A stretch of DNA of 64,000 nucleotides, taken from NCBI GenBank assembly GCA_045128635.1, contig JBGVRS010000066.1, positions 1 through 64,000 on the forward strand, written 5' to 3'. Under the pieces are notes generated by a model. That model did no database searches, was not told where the DNA came from, and saw only the letters and a program-made list of their open reading frames with translations. Shown one piece after another: positions 9,758-18,173 of the stretch (position 1 is its first letter; each line of letters starts with the position of its first letter). Source of the DNA: HGM12587 sp045128635 (lineage in GTDB: Bacteria; Bacillota; Clostridia; Lachnospirales; Lachnospiraceae). A program made the position numbers and the translations under genes.

Positions 9758-10444
9758 ATGAAATATTCAATTAAATTAAATGCAGTAAGCAATCCTGACA
9801 AGAGTGTAAAAGCCTTTGCAACGGTAACCTTTGGTGATTGCTTCAAAATTACTAATATTGCAGTAGTGAAAACACATGAGGGAGAACCTTTTGTGTCTAT
9901 GCCTTCATTTAAAAGTAAAGAAAGAAACGAGCGTAATCAGCCGATGTATAAAGACGTATGCAATCCAATCACGGGCGATTTCAGAAAAGAACTCTATGTT
10001 GACATTCTTTCTTTGTATGAAGAAATGAATCGCTCTGGAAAAACGGAGGTAAGCAAAGTAGAAGATCATCCGGAAGAGCCAAAGTTTCGTGTGGCGGTAA
10101 CACCTTTTGAGAGAGAGGGAAGCAATATCAGAGGACTTGCTCGCATTTATTTTGAAGACTGTTTTGTGGTGAATAATGTTAGCATTATTCAAGGAAGAGA
10201 AAAAGAATTTGTGGCAATGCCTTCCTATATGTTAAAGCAGAATGGAAAAGATGGAAAACCACAGTATCAAGATGTATGTTTTCCAGTAACAAAGAAGTTT
10301 AGGGAGACATTATATGATACTATTGTGGAATGTTATCAGCAGGAAAAGGAAAAAAATAGGAATCAGAGCAAGGAGCAAATAATTTCACGGAGCATGGCGA
10401 AAGCAGAGCCTGGACAAATGAATAGAGAGTTACCTTTTTGTTAA
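9758..10444 (+). CDS. Tandem SpoVG-domain protein
   Basis: 228 residues from an ATG behind GAGGGGAAG. Two SpoVG-like domains are in series: residues 1-85 (KAFATVTFGDCFKITNIAVV, then FVSMPS and DVCNPITGDFRKELY) and residues about 107-190 (LARIYFEDCFVVNNVSII, then FVAMPSY and DVCFPVTKKFRETLY). SpoVG is a small site-specific DNA/RNA-binding regulator first known from Bacillus sporulation. Single-domain versions are near 90 residues, so the duplication is clear. A basic linker and a glutamine/lysine-rich tail follow. ICEs often carry SpoVG-like genes; the role there is unknown. Confidence 0.85.
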   Translation: MKYSIKLNAVSNPDKSVKAFATVTFGDCFKITNIAVVKTHEGEPFVSMPSFKSKERNERNQPMYKDVCNPITGDFRKELYVDILSLYEEMNRSGKTEVSKVEDHPEEPKFRVAVTPFEREGSNIRGLARIYFEDCFVVNNVSIIQGREKEFVAMPSYMLKQNGKDGKPQYQDVCFPVTKKFRETLYDTIVECYQQEKEKNRNQSKEQIISRSMAKAEPGQMNRELPFC

Positions 10445-10484
10445 TATGCCAATTTGTTAATGGAATATTGCTAATTTTTTGCGG

Positions 10485-10517
10485 ACTGCATGGTGAGTTT
10501 TTTGCTAATCATGCAGT
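10485..10517 (+). other. Intergenic stem-loop within an AT-rich spacer
   Basis: ACTGCATG (10485-10492) pairs with CATGCAGT (10510-10517). TTGCTAAT-like words flank it on both sides. The 185-bp gap before the next gene holds nothing else recognisable and may contain its promoter. Confidence 0.3.
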
Positions 10518-10629
10518 TGTAGCAAATTAAGCATGTAATTTAACAAAGTACTCAAATGACATAGAAAAACATGTTGAAAAATGTAAAATATAAATAGTAA
10601 TTTATAGTGATTTTTGGGAGGATTATGTT

Positions 10630-12819
10630 ATGGGATATAGAAGTAAGGTTGCAAACTATTTGTTGCACACTCCATTTGATAAAAAAGCTATTGTACCTCT
10701 AGAAATATCAGGAAAAATGTCAGAAAAAAATTTTTTTGAGGAGTGTTTTTCGTATCCTACATTCGAAAATGAGGTTCATTATAAATTTGAGAATGAAAAT
10801 ATGGATAATTATGATTACCAGGTAAAAATAGAGGAATTATCGAATTTACGCTATCGTCAGAGCAGAGAATATAAAAATTTTGAAATATGGTTACGAAATT
10901 TTGATAACGTTAAAGTATATACATTAAGTGGTCATGCAGGGACAGGTAAAACAACATATGTAAATTATCTAAAATTCTTATGTACAGACATGGAATGGAT
11001 AATACTTGATGTTGCTCAATCTATAAGATCTATTTCCTGGTATGAGGATGAAAAAACCATTATTAACAATAAAGAATTCGCATCTCCTTACAATAAAGTT
11101 TTTGCGATTATTTTACTTACAATTAAAGATATGCTTTTTACAAAAACAAATGAAAATGGTGATATTACGGTAAACCTAATTTATGATAATATTGAACGTT
11201 TACATAATAATTTTATATCAAAATATGCATTTAGACATCCAGCGGGAAGTCGTTTCTTTAAAAATATTGGAAAATGTTTGTTAAAAAAAGAAACAAAAGA
11301 TAATGTGGTTGTGAAAATTGCAAATATGTGTAAAACCTATTTCGAGGATATTCAGAAAAACCATCATGGGGATGAGATTATACAACTCAGTTTAGATGTT
11401 TTAACAATTTTATTACGATGTTCGAGAGAAGAAGACCAAAAATTTATAATAGCTTTTGATAATATTGAGCGGTTTATTACAAAACATGAAATATATAATC
11501 AAGATGTGGTAGATATTCGAAAAAATATAATGTCATATTGTGAGGAAATAAATGGGAGAGGAAAACTACATAGAGGAATTTTTAAATTTTTAATGGTTGT
11601 AAGGAACAGTACAGCCAGTATGTGCGGAGAAACATTACAATCTTTGGATGAATTGGCAAGTAGATTAGATATTAGTGAGTGGTTTGATATAGACGATATT
11701 GTGGCAAAAAAAATAAAATGGTATAAAAAAATTAATTCCGAAAATGAGGATATAAAACTGATTGAGCAGATTACGGGAGACTTTAGAGTTTGTACAGACA
11801 AAACCACAACAGGGTTAAAATTACAAATAGATCCATTGTTTAACGGAAACACAAGATTAATTATTGATTTTGTTGGAGAAATAGTGGAATTACCAGGAAA
11901 TAAATCTATTTTGAAGAAGTATCAAGAATATTGGAATGCTAATACTTCTATTGCTAAGTTTAGTGCACGGAGCTTAATTCGAGGATTACTTTTAAAACAA
12001 CTAAAAGAAAGTGATAATCTTTTTAAACATCTAAAAACGTATACTGATAATCCTGGAAAATCAGGTTTGGGAATTGCAAGAAAGATACTTACTATTTTAT
12101 ATAACCATAAGAACGTAAATAGAGAAGCAGATATGCCGTTGGAGAAAATGATGCAAGAACTGTTTTGCGTTACAGATATCGCTTCTATATGGTTAAAGGA
12201 AGAGAATGAAAATTATCGAAGAATACTTTCGGAAGTTTTGTTTTATATGAATTCATATAACCGAAGAGATAATGATTGGTTGCAGTTTATTGATTTACAA
12301 TACAAGAATTCGGGGGAAAATATTGTTATTACAGATGAAAAAATATTATATGACATGCTTTCAAATGATTTGGGAAATTTTACGATTAGTATAATGCCAG
12401 CGGGAATTGCATATTTGCAATTTATTGTAGCATCATTTGAGTTTTTTTCTGTAAGATATAATGCCGAACAGTATCGTCCATTGTTTGATACAATACCAAC
12501 AATTGATACGATGAAGTGTTGTTCGAATATAAAAGAACTGCCATGTTATAAGATAATTCTTTTAGTGCGGGACAAGGCAAAGGAATGTATAAGGCTCATG
12601 GAATCTGATAGTTCGTTAAAGTTATATACAAATGTAGGCAAATTAAAAACGCATAAGGAGAGAATTGTTCATCAGCACACAACATATTTAGATTTATTTA
12701 TAAGGCAGATTCAAGAATTGTATTTGGGCCATGATAAAATCGAGAAAGCAGTTCAATATCAGTATCAGAGTCTAGTTGATGAAGTGAGATACATTAGAGA
12801 TACTTATTTAATAAAGTAG
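10630..12819 (+). CDS. Large P-loop ATPase, candidate defence protein
   Basis: 729 residues, ATG behind GGGAGG. Walker A is GHAGTGKTT at residues 101-109, and a Walker-B-like strand (FIIAFDNIERF) places D277-N278 at its end. An R-containing helix and a helical C-terminal half follow. The layout (about 95 residues, then P-loop NTPase, then a long helical region) suggests a STAND/KAP-like signalling ATPase rather than a classical AAA+ unfoldase, but no named family was recognised. Composition is very AT-rich, unlike the ICE genes upstream, which supports separate acquisition. It ends 22 bp before a one-TM protein in the same orientation; the two probably form a two-gene unit. Confidence 0.6.
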   Translation: MGYRSKVANYLLHTPFDKKAIVPLEISGKMSEKNFFEECFSYPTFENEVHYKFENENMDNYDYQVKIEELSNLRYRQSREYKNFEIWLRNFDNVKVYTLSGHAGTGKTTYVNYLKFLCTDMEWIILDVAQSIRSISWYEDEKTIINNKEFASPYNKVFAIILLTIKDMLFTKTNENGDITVNLIYDNIERLHNNFISKYAFRHPAGSRFFKNIGKCLLKKETKDNVVVKIANMCKTYFEDIQKNHHGDEIIQLSLDVLTILLRCSREEDQKFIIAFDNIERFITKHEIYNQDVVDIRKNIMSYCEEINGRGKLHRGIFKFLMVVRNSTASMCGETLQSLDELASRLDISEWFDIDDIVAKKIKWYKKINSENEDIKLIEQITGDFRVCTDKTTTGLKLQIDPLFNGNTRLIIDFVGEIVELPGNKSILKKYQEYWNANTSIAKFSARSLIRGLLLKQLKESDNLFKHLKTYTDNPGKSGLGIARKILTILYNHKNVNREADMPLEKMMQELFCVTDIASIWLKEENENYRRILSEVLFYMNSYNRRDNDWLQFIDLQYKNSGENIVITDEKILYDMLSNDLGNFTISIMPAGIAYLQFIVASFEFFSVRYNAEQYRPLFDTIPTIDTMKCCSNIKELPCYKIILLVRDKAKECIRLMESDSSLKLYTNVGKLKTHKERIVHQHTTYLDLFIRQIQELYLGHDKIEKAVQYQYQSLVDEVRYIRDTYLIK

Positions 12820-12841
12820 GTTTGCGGAAGGGAGTATACAC

Positions 12842-13507
12842 ATGTTGGGATGTGAAGAGACATTTTTTCGGAATTTTTTTCATAAAATAGTACAAGGACT
12901 TGTTTTAGTTTTCGAATATGAACATATGGCGAATATTGAATCATTTTCTAATATTATTGTAAATCTTATTGTAATATGCGGAGGTGTTATTGGAATCTTG
13001 TTTTGTAGACAATTACGAGATAAACAAATGAATGCCACATTCAGTTATCTTACACAATTACAAGTAAGAGTAAATAAGCTGTATAATTTATATAGCAGCT
13101 ATGGCGAGCAAATAATGGATAGATATGTTCCGATATGTATGCGTAGACAGGATGTGAATGCTAGAACCCCCTTTATCGAAGATATTATTAAAGAATTTGC
13201 AGAAAATGCAGCAGAAACATTAAAGTTCCTAAGAGAGACTGGAGAACAAATGCCTGCATCTAGAGAATGGCCGTCGTACTTTAAGCTACTTTTAGACTTC
13301 CTGAATGATGCAGAACATCTCTCCAATGTCAATTTCAATAAATGGGCAAGTGATGGAGATATAATGCAAAAAGAAGAATATTATAATAAACACATAGAAA
13401 ATTTAAATAACATAATCCAAGCAATAGATAAGCGTCAAGAATATTTGACAAACCGGATATTTGGAAAAAGATTTGCTCTGAGAAGAAATGATACAAAGAA
13501 TAATTGA
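12842..13507 (+). CDS. Single-TM protein, partner of the upstream ATPase
   Basis: 221 residues, ATG behind AAGGGAG. One clear membrane segment lies at about residues 38-58 (LIVICGGVIGILF), followed by a basic stretch and a long helical cytoplasmic part. This layout resembles DUF4760-type proteins that recur in defence islands; the assignment is tentative. The short gap to the ATPase implies one transcript. Inference: a membrane-anchored partner or effector. Confidence 0.5.
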   Translation: MLGCEETFFRNFFHKIVQGLVLVFEYEHMANIESFSNIIVNLIVICGGVIGILFCRQLRDKQMNATFSYLTQLQVRVNKLYNLYSSYGEQIMDRYVPICMRRQDVNARTPFIEDIIKEFAENAAETLKFLRETGEQMPASREWPSYFKLLLDFLNDAEHLSNVNFNKWASDGDIMQKEEYYNKHIENLNNIIQAIDKRQEYLTNRIFGKRFALRRNDTKNN

Positions 13508-13960
13508 ATGTGAGAGTGGATATTCTAAATAAACTTTAGGATTAATTTGTTCGTATGTAATGCAGTTGTTTGTGTTTAAACTGTCATTACAATATAGAAA
13601 TAAATTTTTAATAAGGCAGATAAATGTGTTATATTAATAGTGAAAAAGAGCGCGGATTTGTTCTGCGCTCGAATTAATTAAGGAAATAGATGAAATAATT
13701 TTAGCCAAAAAAGATTTTCTAAAAAATATGATCAATGAGTCACAACAACAAAGTCATAAAAAATAACAAAGTAGTCCAACGAGTGGAAATAAATAAAAAG
13801 AAGTTGTAAAATAGAAATGTTAAAGTTTATGAAGAATTAAGTATCTAAAATTTTCAAACTAAGCTTGGAGAATAGAGTAGAAAGGAAGAATAGCTTATTC
13901 ACAAGAGTTTTACTTATTGAAATTAAGTAGCTAAATAAGAGGAAAGCATTGATATAAACT
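13508..13960. other. AT-rich intergenic region with a GAGCGC hairpin and a short coding relic
   Basis: GAGCGC (13648-13653) pairs with GCGCTC (13665-13670). Just after it, a stop-terminated helical string with no usable start (ELIKEIDEIILAKKDF and on, ending near 13765) looks like the end of a lost gene. The region presumably also carries the promoter of the following operon. No other feature is visible. Confidence 0.35.
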
Positions 13961-16066
13961 ATGAAATTAGAAAAAATAGATTTTTCACTAAAGTCAAATG
14001 AGGATCTGGGTGTTTGTGAGAAAGTGAGCAAAGCGGATGAGAGCTTTAGTTATTCATCAATTGTAGGTTTTTTTGGAAAAAATGGTGCGGGGAAAACACG
14101 TGCTTTAAATGCAGTACGTAATACTATTGAAGCGGCAATAGAAAATAATGAGAAAGGTTTTCTCAAAGATATAACGGGGAATGCTAAAAGTAAAATTTTG
14201 TTTCTAGATTCAAATACGATTATTCAAATTAAGAATAAATCAATAGAGCCATTTAAGAGAGGAAATTATATTCCTTTTGAAGAAACACTGATAAATTCAA
14301 TGGGAATGCAGGAATATTTGATAAATCACGGGAAGAGTCTGCTTACATATATGGGACTACAGTGGTATGAAATTGAGAATTTATCTCCTGAAAGTCCGGC
14401 AAAAATTTTTTCAGAGATGTTCAAAAAAATTTTCAATGTAGAATTCAGGACTATTTTTGATCCGGTTAGCTGTCAGTTGAATTTGCAAGTTGATTCATTG
14501 AACATTGATACATATGAATTGTCGGATGGAGAATGGATAATAGTATTTTATTTATTACTTGTTACACTCGTAAAATGTACGGACGAAAAATTTTCGGATG
14601 CTATAGTGATTATTGATGAATTAGAGAATTATCTGAATCCTGCAAATATAAGAAAGATTTTTAGCTTTTTGTGTGATGCATTTGAAAGAAAAGGTCAGAT
14701 TTGGGTAGCGTCCCATTCCTTGGATGTTTTATTGTTGATTGATAGCAAAAAGACTTATCGACTGGAGAAAAGCGGAAGTAATCAGCAGAAAAAGACGAAT
14801 ATTTATAAGCCTAATTTCAGCAATTTTAATAAGATAAGATTAGAGTTGTTCGGAGATGATGAAAATGTGATTACAGGTTTGAGCTTTAGAGAAGATGAAA
14901 TCCAGCATTATTTTTCACAATTTATGGCGCAGTCATTGAAAGAACCGACTACGGTAAAATGTATTAGCAAAAATGATATTCAGTTGAATTTATTTCTTGA
15001 ATGTTTGGATGCGAAGCAAGAAGTAATAAAAATTCTTGATTTTGGTGCGGGAGAAGGGCGAATAGGAGAAGCTTTAAAAGACCAAAAGGATGATAGAATT
15101 TGGTATTATGCATATGAAATTAATAAGGAAAAGGCACCGGTAATTATGGAGAAGCAGTATGCAAAGGAAGTGTATACTGTCAGAGATGAAATTACGAAAA
15201 GTTTTGATATTATATTGCTTTGCAATGTGTTACATGAAATTGATGTGTTGGAATGGAAGAATGAATTAAATTTTATTCTTGATAGACTTTCCGAAAAAGG
15301 AATTTTGGTTTTTATCGAAGATTTAGAACTTCCAGTTGGAGAGTATATTGGAGAAAAAGGTTTTTTGTTGTTGGATGGAGAAATGACAAAAGTGTTATTT
15401 GGGGATGAACATGTTTCATTGCTTTTAGCAAAGGAAGAGAAATATCGTGAAAGAATCCTTTGCGCTGCAATAGACAGAAATGCTGTCATAACAACTGAAA
15501 ATATTATTCGGGCACTGGAACTGATGAAAAAACGTAATATTGAAAAAATATGGCAGATACGTCGGAATAAAAAGGATAAATTTGTTCTTCAACAAAATCG
15601 CTTGGGTGTGATGATGGCTAGAGCTTCTCAGCTGGTAGTAAATTCAAACATAGCAATTGAATATTTGAAATCAATTGATGCAGCTTCAAGAGAATCAATG
15701 GATAAATTTATTGGTTGTTTTGTGGAATCGCTGGGATTCGTTAATTTGAAAAGTGGAATGATGAGACAAGAGTTTGATCAAGTAATGACAGAAGTATGGA
15801 ACACTTTTGCAGCAGAATATAATCAAGAATGGTTTTTGCGCTCGAATATTGCATTAACGGGTTCTTTGCTTCAACGATTGAATCATATATTAGCAAAGGT
15901 GAATTTGAAAATATATAATGAAAATTTTGGGAAACTTTGTACTACTTGTATTCAATTGCATATTTTAGAAAAACTGAAAAAAGAAGAATATAAGAATTTA
16001 ATGACACATTTGGTGTTTTTGGATTTGAATAATAAAATCGGTATGAAGAAATCGGAGAATATATGA
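13961..16066 (+). CDS. ABC/AAA15-type ATPase fused to a SAM-dependent methyltransferase
   Basis: 701 residues. The N-terminal half is an SMC/OLD-like ATPase: GKNGAGKT at 39-46, a signature-like LSDGEW near 188, Walker B IVIIDELEN with D219-E220, and a histidine loop (SHSLDVLLL) near 253. The second half opens with a class I methyltransferase core: ILDFGAGEGRIG with D360 in motif I, and FDIILLCNVLHEID (D416 on) as the motif IV/V region. A helical C-terminus of about 220 residues has no recognised fold. No nuclease (TOPRIM) motif was seen, so this is not a standard OLD protein. Three small genes follow in the same direction. I know of no named system with this fusion. The start is ATG with a weak ribosome site. 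Confidence 0.65.
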   Translation: MKLEKIDFSLKSNEDLGVCEKVSKADESFSYSSIVGFFGKNGAGKTRALNAVRNTIEAAIENNEKGFLKDITGNAKSKILFLDSNTIIQIKNKSIEPFKRGNYIPFEETLINSMGMQEYLINHGKSLLTYMGLQWYEIENLSPESPAKIFSEMFKKIFNVEFRTIFDPVSCQLNLQVDSLNIDTYELSDGEWIIVFYLLLVTLVKCTDEKFSDAIVIIDELENYLNPANIRKIFSFLCDAFERKGQIWVASHSLDVLLLIDSKKTYRLEKSGSNQQKKTNIYKPNFSNFNKIRLELFGDDENVITGLSFREDEIQHYFSQFMAQSLKEPTTVKCISKNDIQLNLFLECLDAKQEVIKILDFGAGEGRIGEALKDQKDDRIWYYAYEINKEKAPVIMEKQYAKEVYTVRDEITKSFDIILLCNVLHEIDVLEWKNELNFILDRLSEKGILVFIEDLELPVGEYIGEKGFLLLDGEMTKVLFGDEHVSLLLAKEEKYRERILCAAIDRNAVITTENIIRALELMKKRNIEKIWQIRRNKKDKFVLQQNRLGVMMARASQLVVNSNIAIEYLKSIDAASRESMDKFIGCFVESLGFVNLKSGMMRQEFDQVMTEVWNTFAAEYNQEWFLRSNIALTGSLLQRLNHILAKVNLKIYNENFGKLCTTCIQLHILEKLKKEEYKNLMTHLVFLDLNNKIGMKKSENI

Positions 16067-16101
16067 GTGAATATAGGATTGCAAAAGAAGAAACTACTTG
16101 A
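16063..16101 (+). other. 12-codon leader ORF bridging the fusion gene and the next gene
   Basis: An ATG overlaps the TGA of the ATPase-methyltransferase (ATGA at 16063-16066) and encodes MSEYRIAKEETT before TGA 16099-16101. That stop overlaps the TTG start of the following gene (TTGA). Either this is a coupling peptide, or it is the true N-terminus of the next protein after loss of one T. In the second case the protein would begin MSEYRIAKEETTLKITIL. Confidence 0.4.
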
Positions 16102-16538
16102 AAATCACGATTTTAAATGTTAAGATTAAACCGTGTATGAAGTTGATTGAGGTGATTATTACGAAGGATAAGATATTGTACACCCTTGCAGACAAGATTA
16201 TACGTCCATACACAATGTATGTAATTATCCGTGAAAACTATGAGCATAAAGAGTTTAAACAGGGACTATGGGAGCTATGGTATACAATTGGGTCTTTTAT
16301 GAATTCTGGGCTAGAAGAAGAAAAAATATCCAAGGCAATCGAAGAGGTAGCAGAAACAGTAGCTCAAGAATATTGGACATATATAGATTCTTTGATTTGC
16401 GAAATAAATAAGTATAAGAAGGACGATAATGAAGTAGCAGATCAATGCTTGATAAAGCTGGAAAAAATGAAGCAGCAAGGAATTATAGATGAATGCGCAT
16501 TGGAAGAATTGCGTAGAATGGAAGAAGCAGTATATTAA
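16098..16538 (+). CDS. Small helical protein of the ATPase-methyltransferase operon (RPYTxY motif)
   Basis: 146 residues if TTG 16098 is used; ATG 16137 would give 133. The body has RPYTMY near residue 36, then a long amphipathic helical region (EEEKISKAIEEVAETVAQEY) and an acidic end. The RPYTxY motif recurs in the next gene, so the two may be distant paralogues or share a binding surface. The gene lies in an operon with the fusion ATPase and two more small genes. No known family was recognised. Confidence 0.5.
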   Translation: MKITILNVKIKPCMKLIEVIITKDKILYTLADKIIRPYTMYVIIRENYEHKEFKQGLWELWYTIGSFMNSGLEEEKISKAIEEVAETVAQEYWTYIDSLICEINKYKKDDNEVADQCLIKLEKMKQQGIIDECALEELRRMEEAVY

Positions 16539-16550
16539 AGGTATAATGGT

Positions 16551-16814
16551 ATGAAGGAATTACAGGAAAATTTGATAAAACAGGCTAGTGAGGAGTTGAA
16601 AACATTAACAAATATTTTTGTTGAATGGGGACAGTCTTTGTATCAAGGAGAGCTAAATCTGAGACCATATACAACGTATGAGTTAGCAGTAAGAACAGGC
16701 AATACGATGGAAGTCATTGGTAGAGTTCCACACGAGGGGAAAGAAAATATTAATGATGATTTTTCTTTATGCCATTTAACCGAAACTGTATTGGAGAAGT
16801 ATAGAAATGAATGA
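16551..16814 (+). CDS. Small helical protein with RPYTxY motif
   Basis: 87 residues, ATG behind AAAGG, 12 bp after the preceding stop. An N-terminal helix (LIKQASEELKTLTNIF) is followed by LRPYTTYELAV, echoing the RPYTMYVII string of the upstream protein. Its end overlaps the next gene by 8 bp, so the genes are translationally coupled. Function unknown; the context suggests a subunit or regulator of the ATPase-methyltransferase. Confidence 0.5.
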   Translation: MKELQENLIKQASEELKTLTNIFVEWGQSLYQGELNLRPYTTYELAVRTGNTMEVIGRVPHEGKENINDDFSLCHLTETVLEKYRNE

Positions 16815-17394
16815 TATTTCTGTTCAAAATGAGATGACTATGTATATTGAGAATTTATATTGTCATCTTAATCTATTTATTGAATTTACGGAACGGTATA
16901 ATAGGGGAATTAGCGAAAATTTTGGAATTAAAAAAGAAGAAAGAAAATCTTCGTCTGAATTGATTAATATTCGTGATATATTTATGCATTATCTTTTATA
17001 TTACGAAGCGGAAGAGAGAGCTTTATCAGCAGACTCTTTAGAGCAATGGTATTATATTTTAGAGCATGGACAGAGAGCAGCAAAGGATCAAGTGATTTTT
17101 TTCTGCCAAGAGATTCTTATTAAAGATTTATTATATTGGTTAAATAAATTAGAAAGTAATGGAAGGCATCTTCAGGCAATTAAGGCGACAAGAAAGCTTA
17201 TGCATGAAGTAAAGAATACAATTCTTAAAATTAGGATTTCTAGTGCCAATGGAATCAGAATAACGGAAAATGATATGAAAGATGTGATTATGAAATTGCA
17301 AATGGCACATATCGAATATAGCAAGACATATTATCCGATTATAAAGAAAGTATGTTATCCAGATGTTGTGGAGAGCATGGAGATGGATTCGTAG
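16807..17394 (+). CDS. All-helical protein ending the ATPase-methyltransferase operon
   Basis: 195 residues, ATG overlapping the previous gene by 8 bp. The sequence is almost entirely predicted helix with aromatic/acidic faces (YHLLYYEAEERALSAD-type stretches) and no signal peptide, membrane segment or catalytic motif that I recognise. As the last gene of a four-gene cluster it is probably a structural or antitoxin-like partner; this is inference only. Confidence 0.5.
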   Translation: MNDISVQNEMTMYIENLYCHLNLFIEFTERYNRGISENFGIKKEERKSSSELINIRDIFMHYLLYYEAEERALSADSLEQWYYILEHGQRAAKDQVIFFCQEILIKDLLYWLNKLESNGRHLQAIKATRKLMHEVKNTILKIRISSANGIRITENDMKDVIMKLQMAHIEYSKTYYPIIKKVCYPDVVESMEMDS

Positions 17395-17499
17395 ATGTAA
17401 ACTTAAGAGAATGTTTCAAAGTCTATGTTAAGTTTTAAAGGTGATTATTCCGTTGCGCTGTTTTCGGACACAATGGTTAAAAAATTAAAAGGATAAACA

Positions 17500-17571
17500 A
17501 ACTTCGTGAGGGTTTGCCAAAGTTTATGAGGATTTCTCGAGATGTTCTTGTTTGAGGGGCAAATCATGAGG
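17500..17571 (+). repeat. Short TGAGGG-type repeat cluster (copy 1)
   Basis: Four G-rich words spaced by roughly 20 bases (CGTGAGGG, TATGAGG, TTTGAGGGG, CATGAGGGG) are preceded by AAACTT or AAAGTTT. The same composite, with the words CAAAGTTT, TTCTTGT and TCATGAGGGG in the same order, recurs near 52573-52618, and a related one is built into the palindrome at 21788-21894. It lies between an operon end and a terminator. Confidence 0.45.
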
Positions 17572-17602
17572 GGCTAGCACAACTAAACAAAATATTATTT
17601 TG

Positions 17603-17641
17603 CAGGACTTGGATTTTTCCAAGTCCTGTAGTTGTTTTTTT
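17603..17641 (+). terminator. Rho-independent terminator
   Basis: CAGGACTTGG (17603-17612) pairs exactly with CCAAGTCCTG (17619-17628) and is followed by TAGTTG and a run of seven T. It ends transcription from the ATPase-methyltransferase side, before the BlaI promoter. Confidence 0.85.
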
Positions 17642-17712
17642 GTTAGGAAATATTGAACAATATTAGATAAAATCGTGGTATAGATAGAGTGACATAAGTT
17701 CTTAAGAAATGA

Positions 17713-17772
17713 TTGTATTTTTTATAATAATATGATATGATTTACAAAAGTAAATGGATAACAAATGTAAAT
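17713..17772 (+). promoter_or_regulatory. Promoter and BlaI operator of the blaI/blaR1-like operon
   Basis: TTGTAT (17713-17718), a 17-bp spacer and TATGAT (17736-17741) form a good sigma-A promoter. Immediately after the -10 lies the imperfect dyad ATTTACAAAAGTAAAT (17740-17755), and a second half-like site AACAAATGTA follows at 17760-17769. Both fit the BlaI/MecI TACAnnTGTA consensus, so the repressor would cover the transcription start. Confidence 0.8.
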
Positions 17773-17795
17773 TGATTTAACAAGGAGGTGCTCCG

Positions 17796-18173
17796 ATGGA
17801 CAGTTATACATTATCGGACAGTGAGCTGTTTGTAATGAAAATTATTTGGAGAAGTGAAGAAAGTTTATCTTTGCAGGACATTGCAGGGCGTGTGAACAGA
17901 ACCTATGCAAAGAATTGGAAATCTCAAACAGTTTCTGTTTTTTTAGGAAGAATTGTTAAGAAAAATCTTTTGGTTAGCAAACGCCAGGGCAGACAGTTTT
18001 ATTATTATCCAACAATTACAGAAGAAGAATATCGAAGAAAAGAAGCTTTAAAGTGTGTGGATTCTTTAGGAGATGGAAAGGCAGATGTTTTTTTTGCGGC
18101 ATTGTCTCAAGCAAGAAATCTGACAAAAGATGAAAAAGAGAAAATCAGAGGAATTTTGAATGAACTTGATTGA
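17796..18173 (+). CDS. BlaI/MecI/CopY family transcriptional repressor
   Basis: 125 residues from an ATG behind AAGGAGGTG. The N-terminal winged helix-turn-helix is typical (LSDSELFVMKIIW, then a KSQTVSVFLGRIVKK recognition region and a wing with GRQFYYYP), and the C-terminal dimerisation part is that of BlaI. These repressors bind TACAnnTGTA dyads and are inactivated when a BlaR1-type sensor protease is triggered. The gene overlaps the BlaR1-like gene by 14 bp, the classical pairing. Target sites are visible upstream of itself and at 19606-19621. Confidence 0.93.
   Translation: MDSYTLSDSELFVMKIIWRSEESLSLQDIAGRVNRTYAKNWKSQTVSVFLGRIVKKNLLVSKRQGRQFYYYPTITEEEYRRKEALKCVDSLGDGKADVFFAALSQARNLTKDEKEKIRGILNELD

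Noticed and set aside
13961..16066. OLD-family nuclease (Gabija/retron-type)
   Set aside because: The ATPase part is similar, but the C-terminal half has a methyltransferase motif I and no TOPRIM glutamate/DxD pattern.
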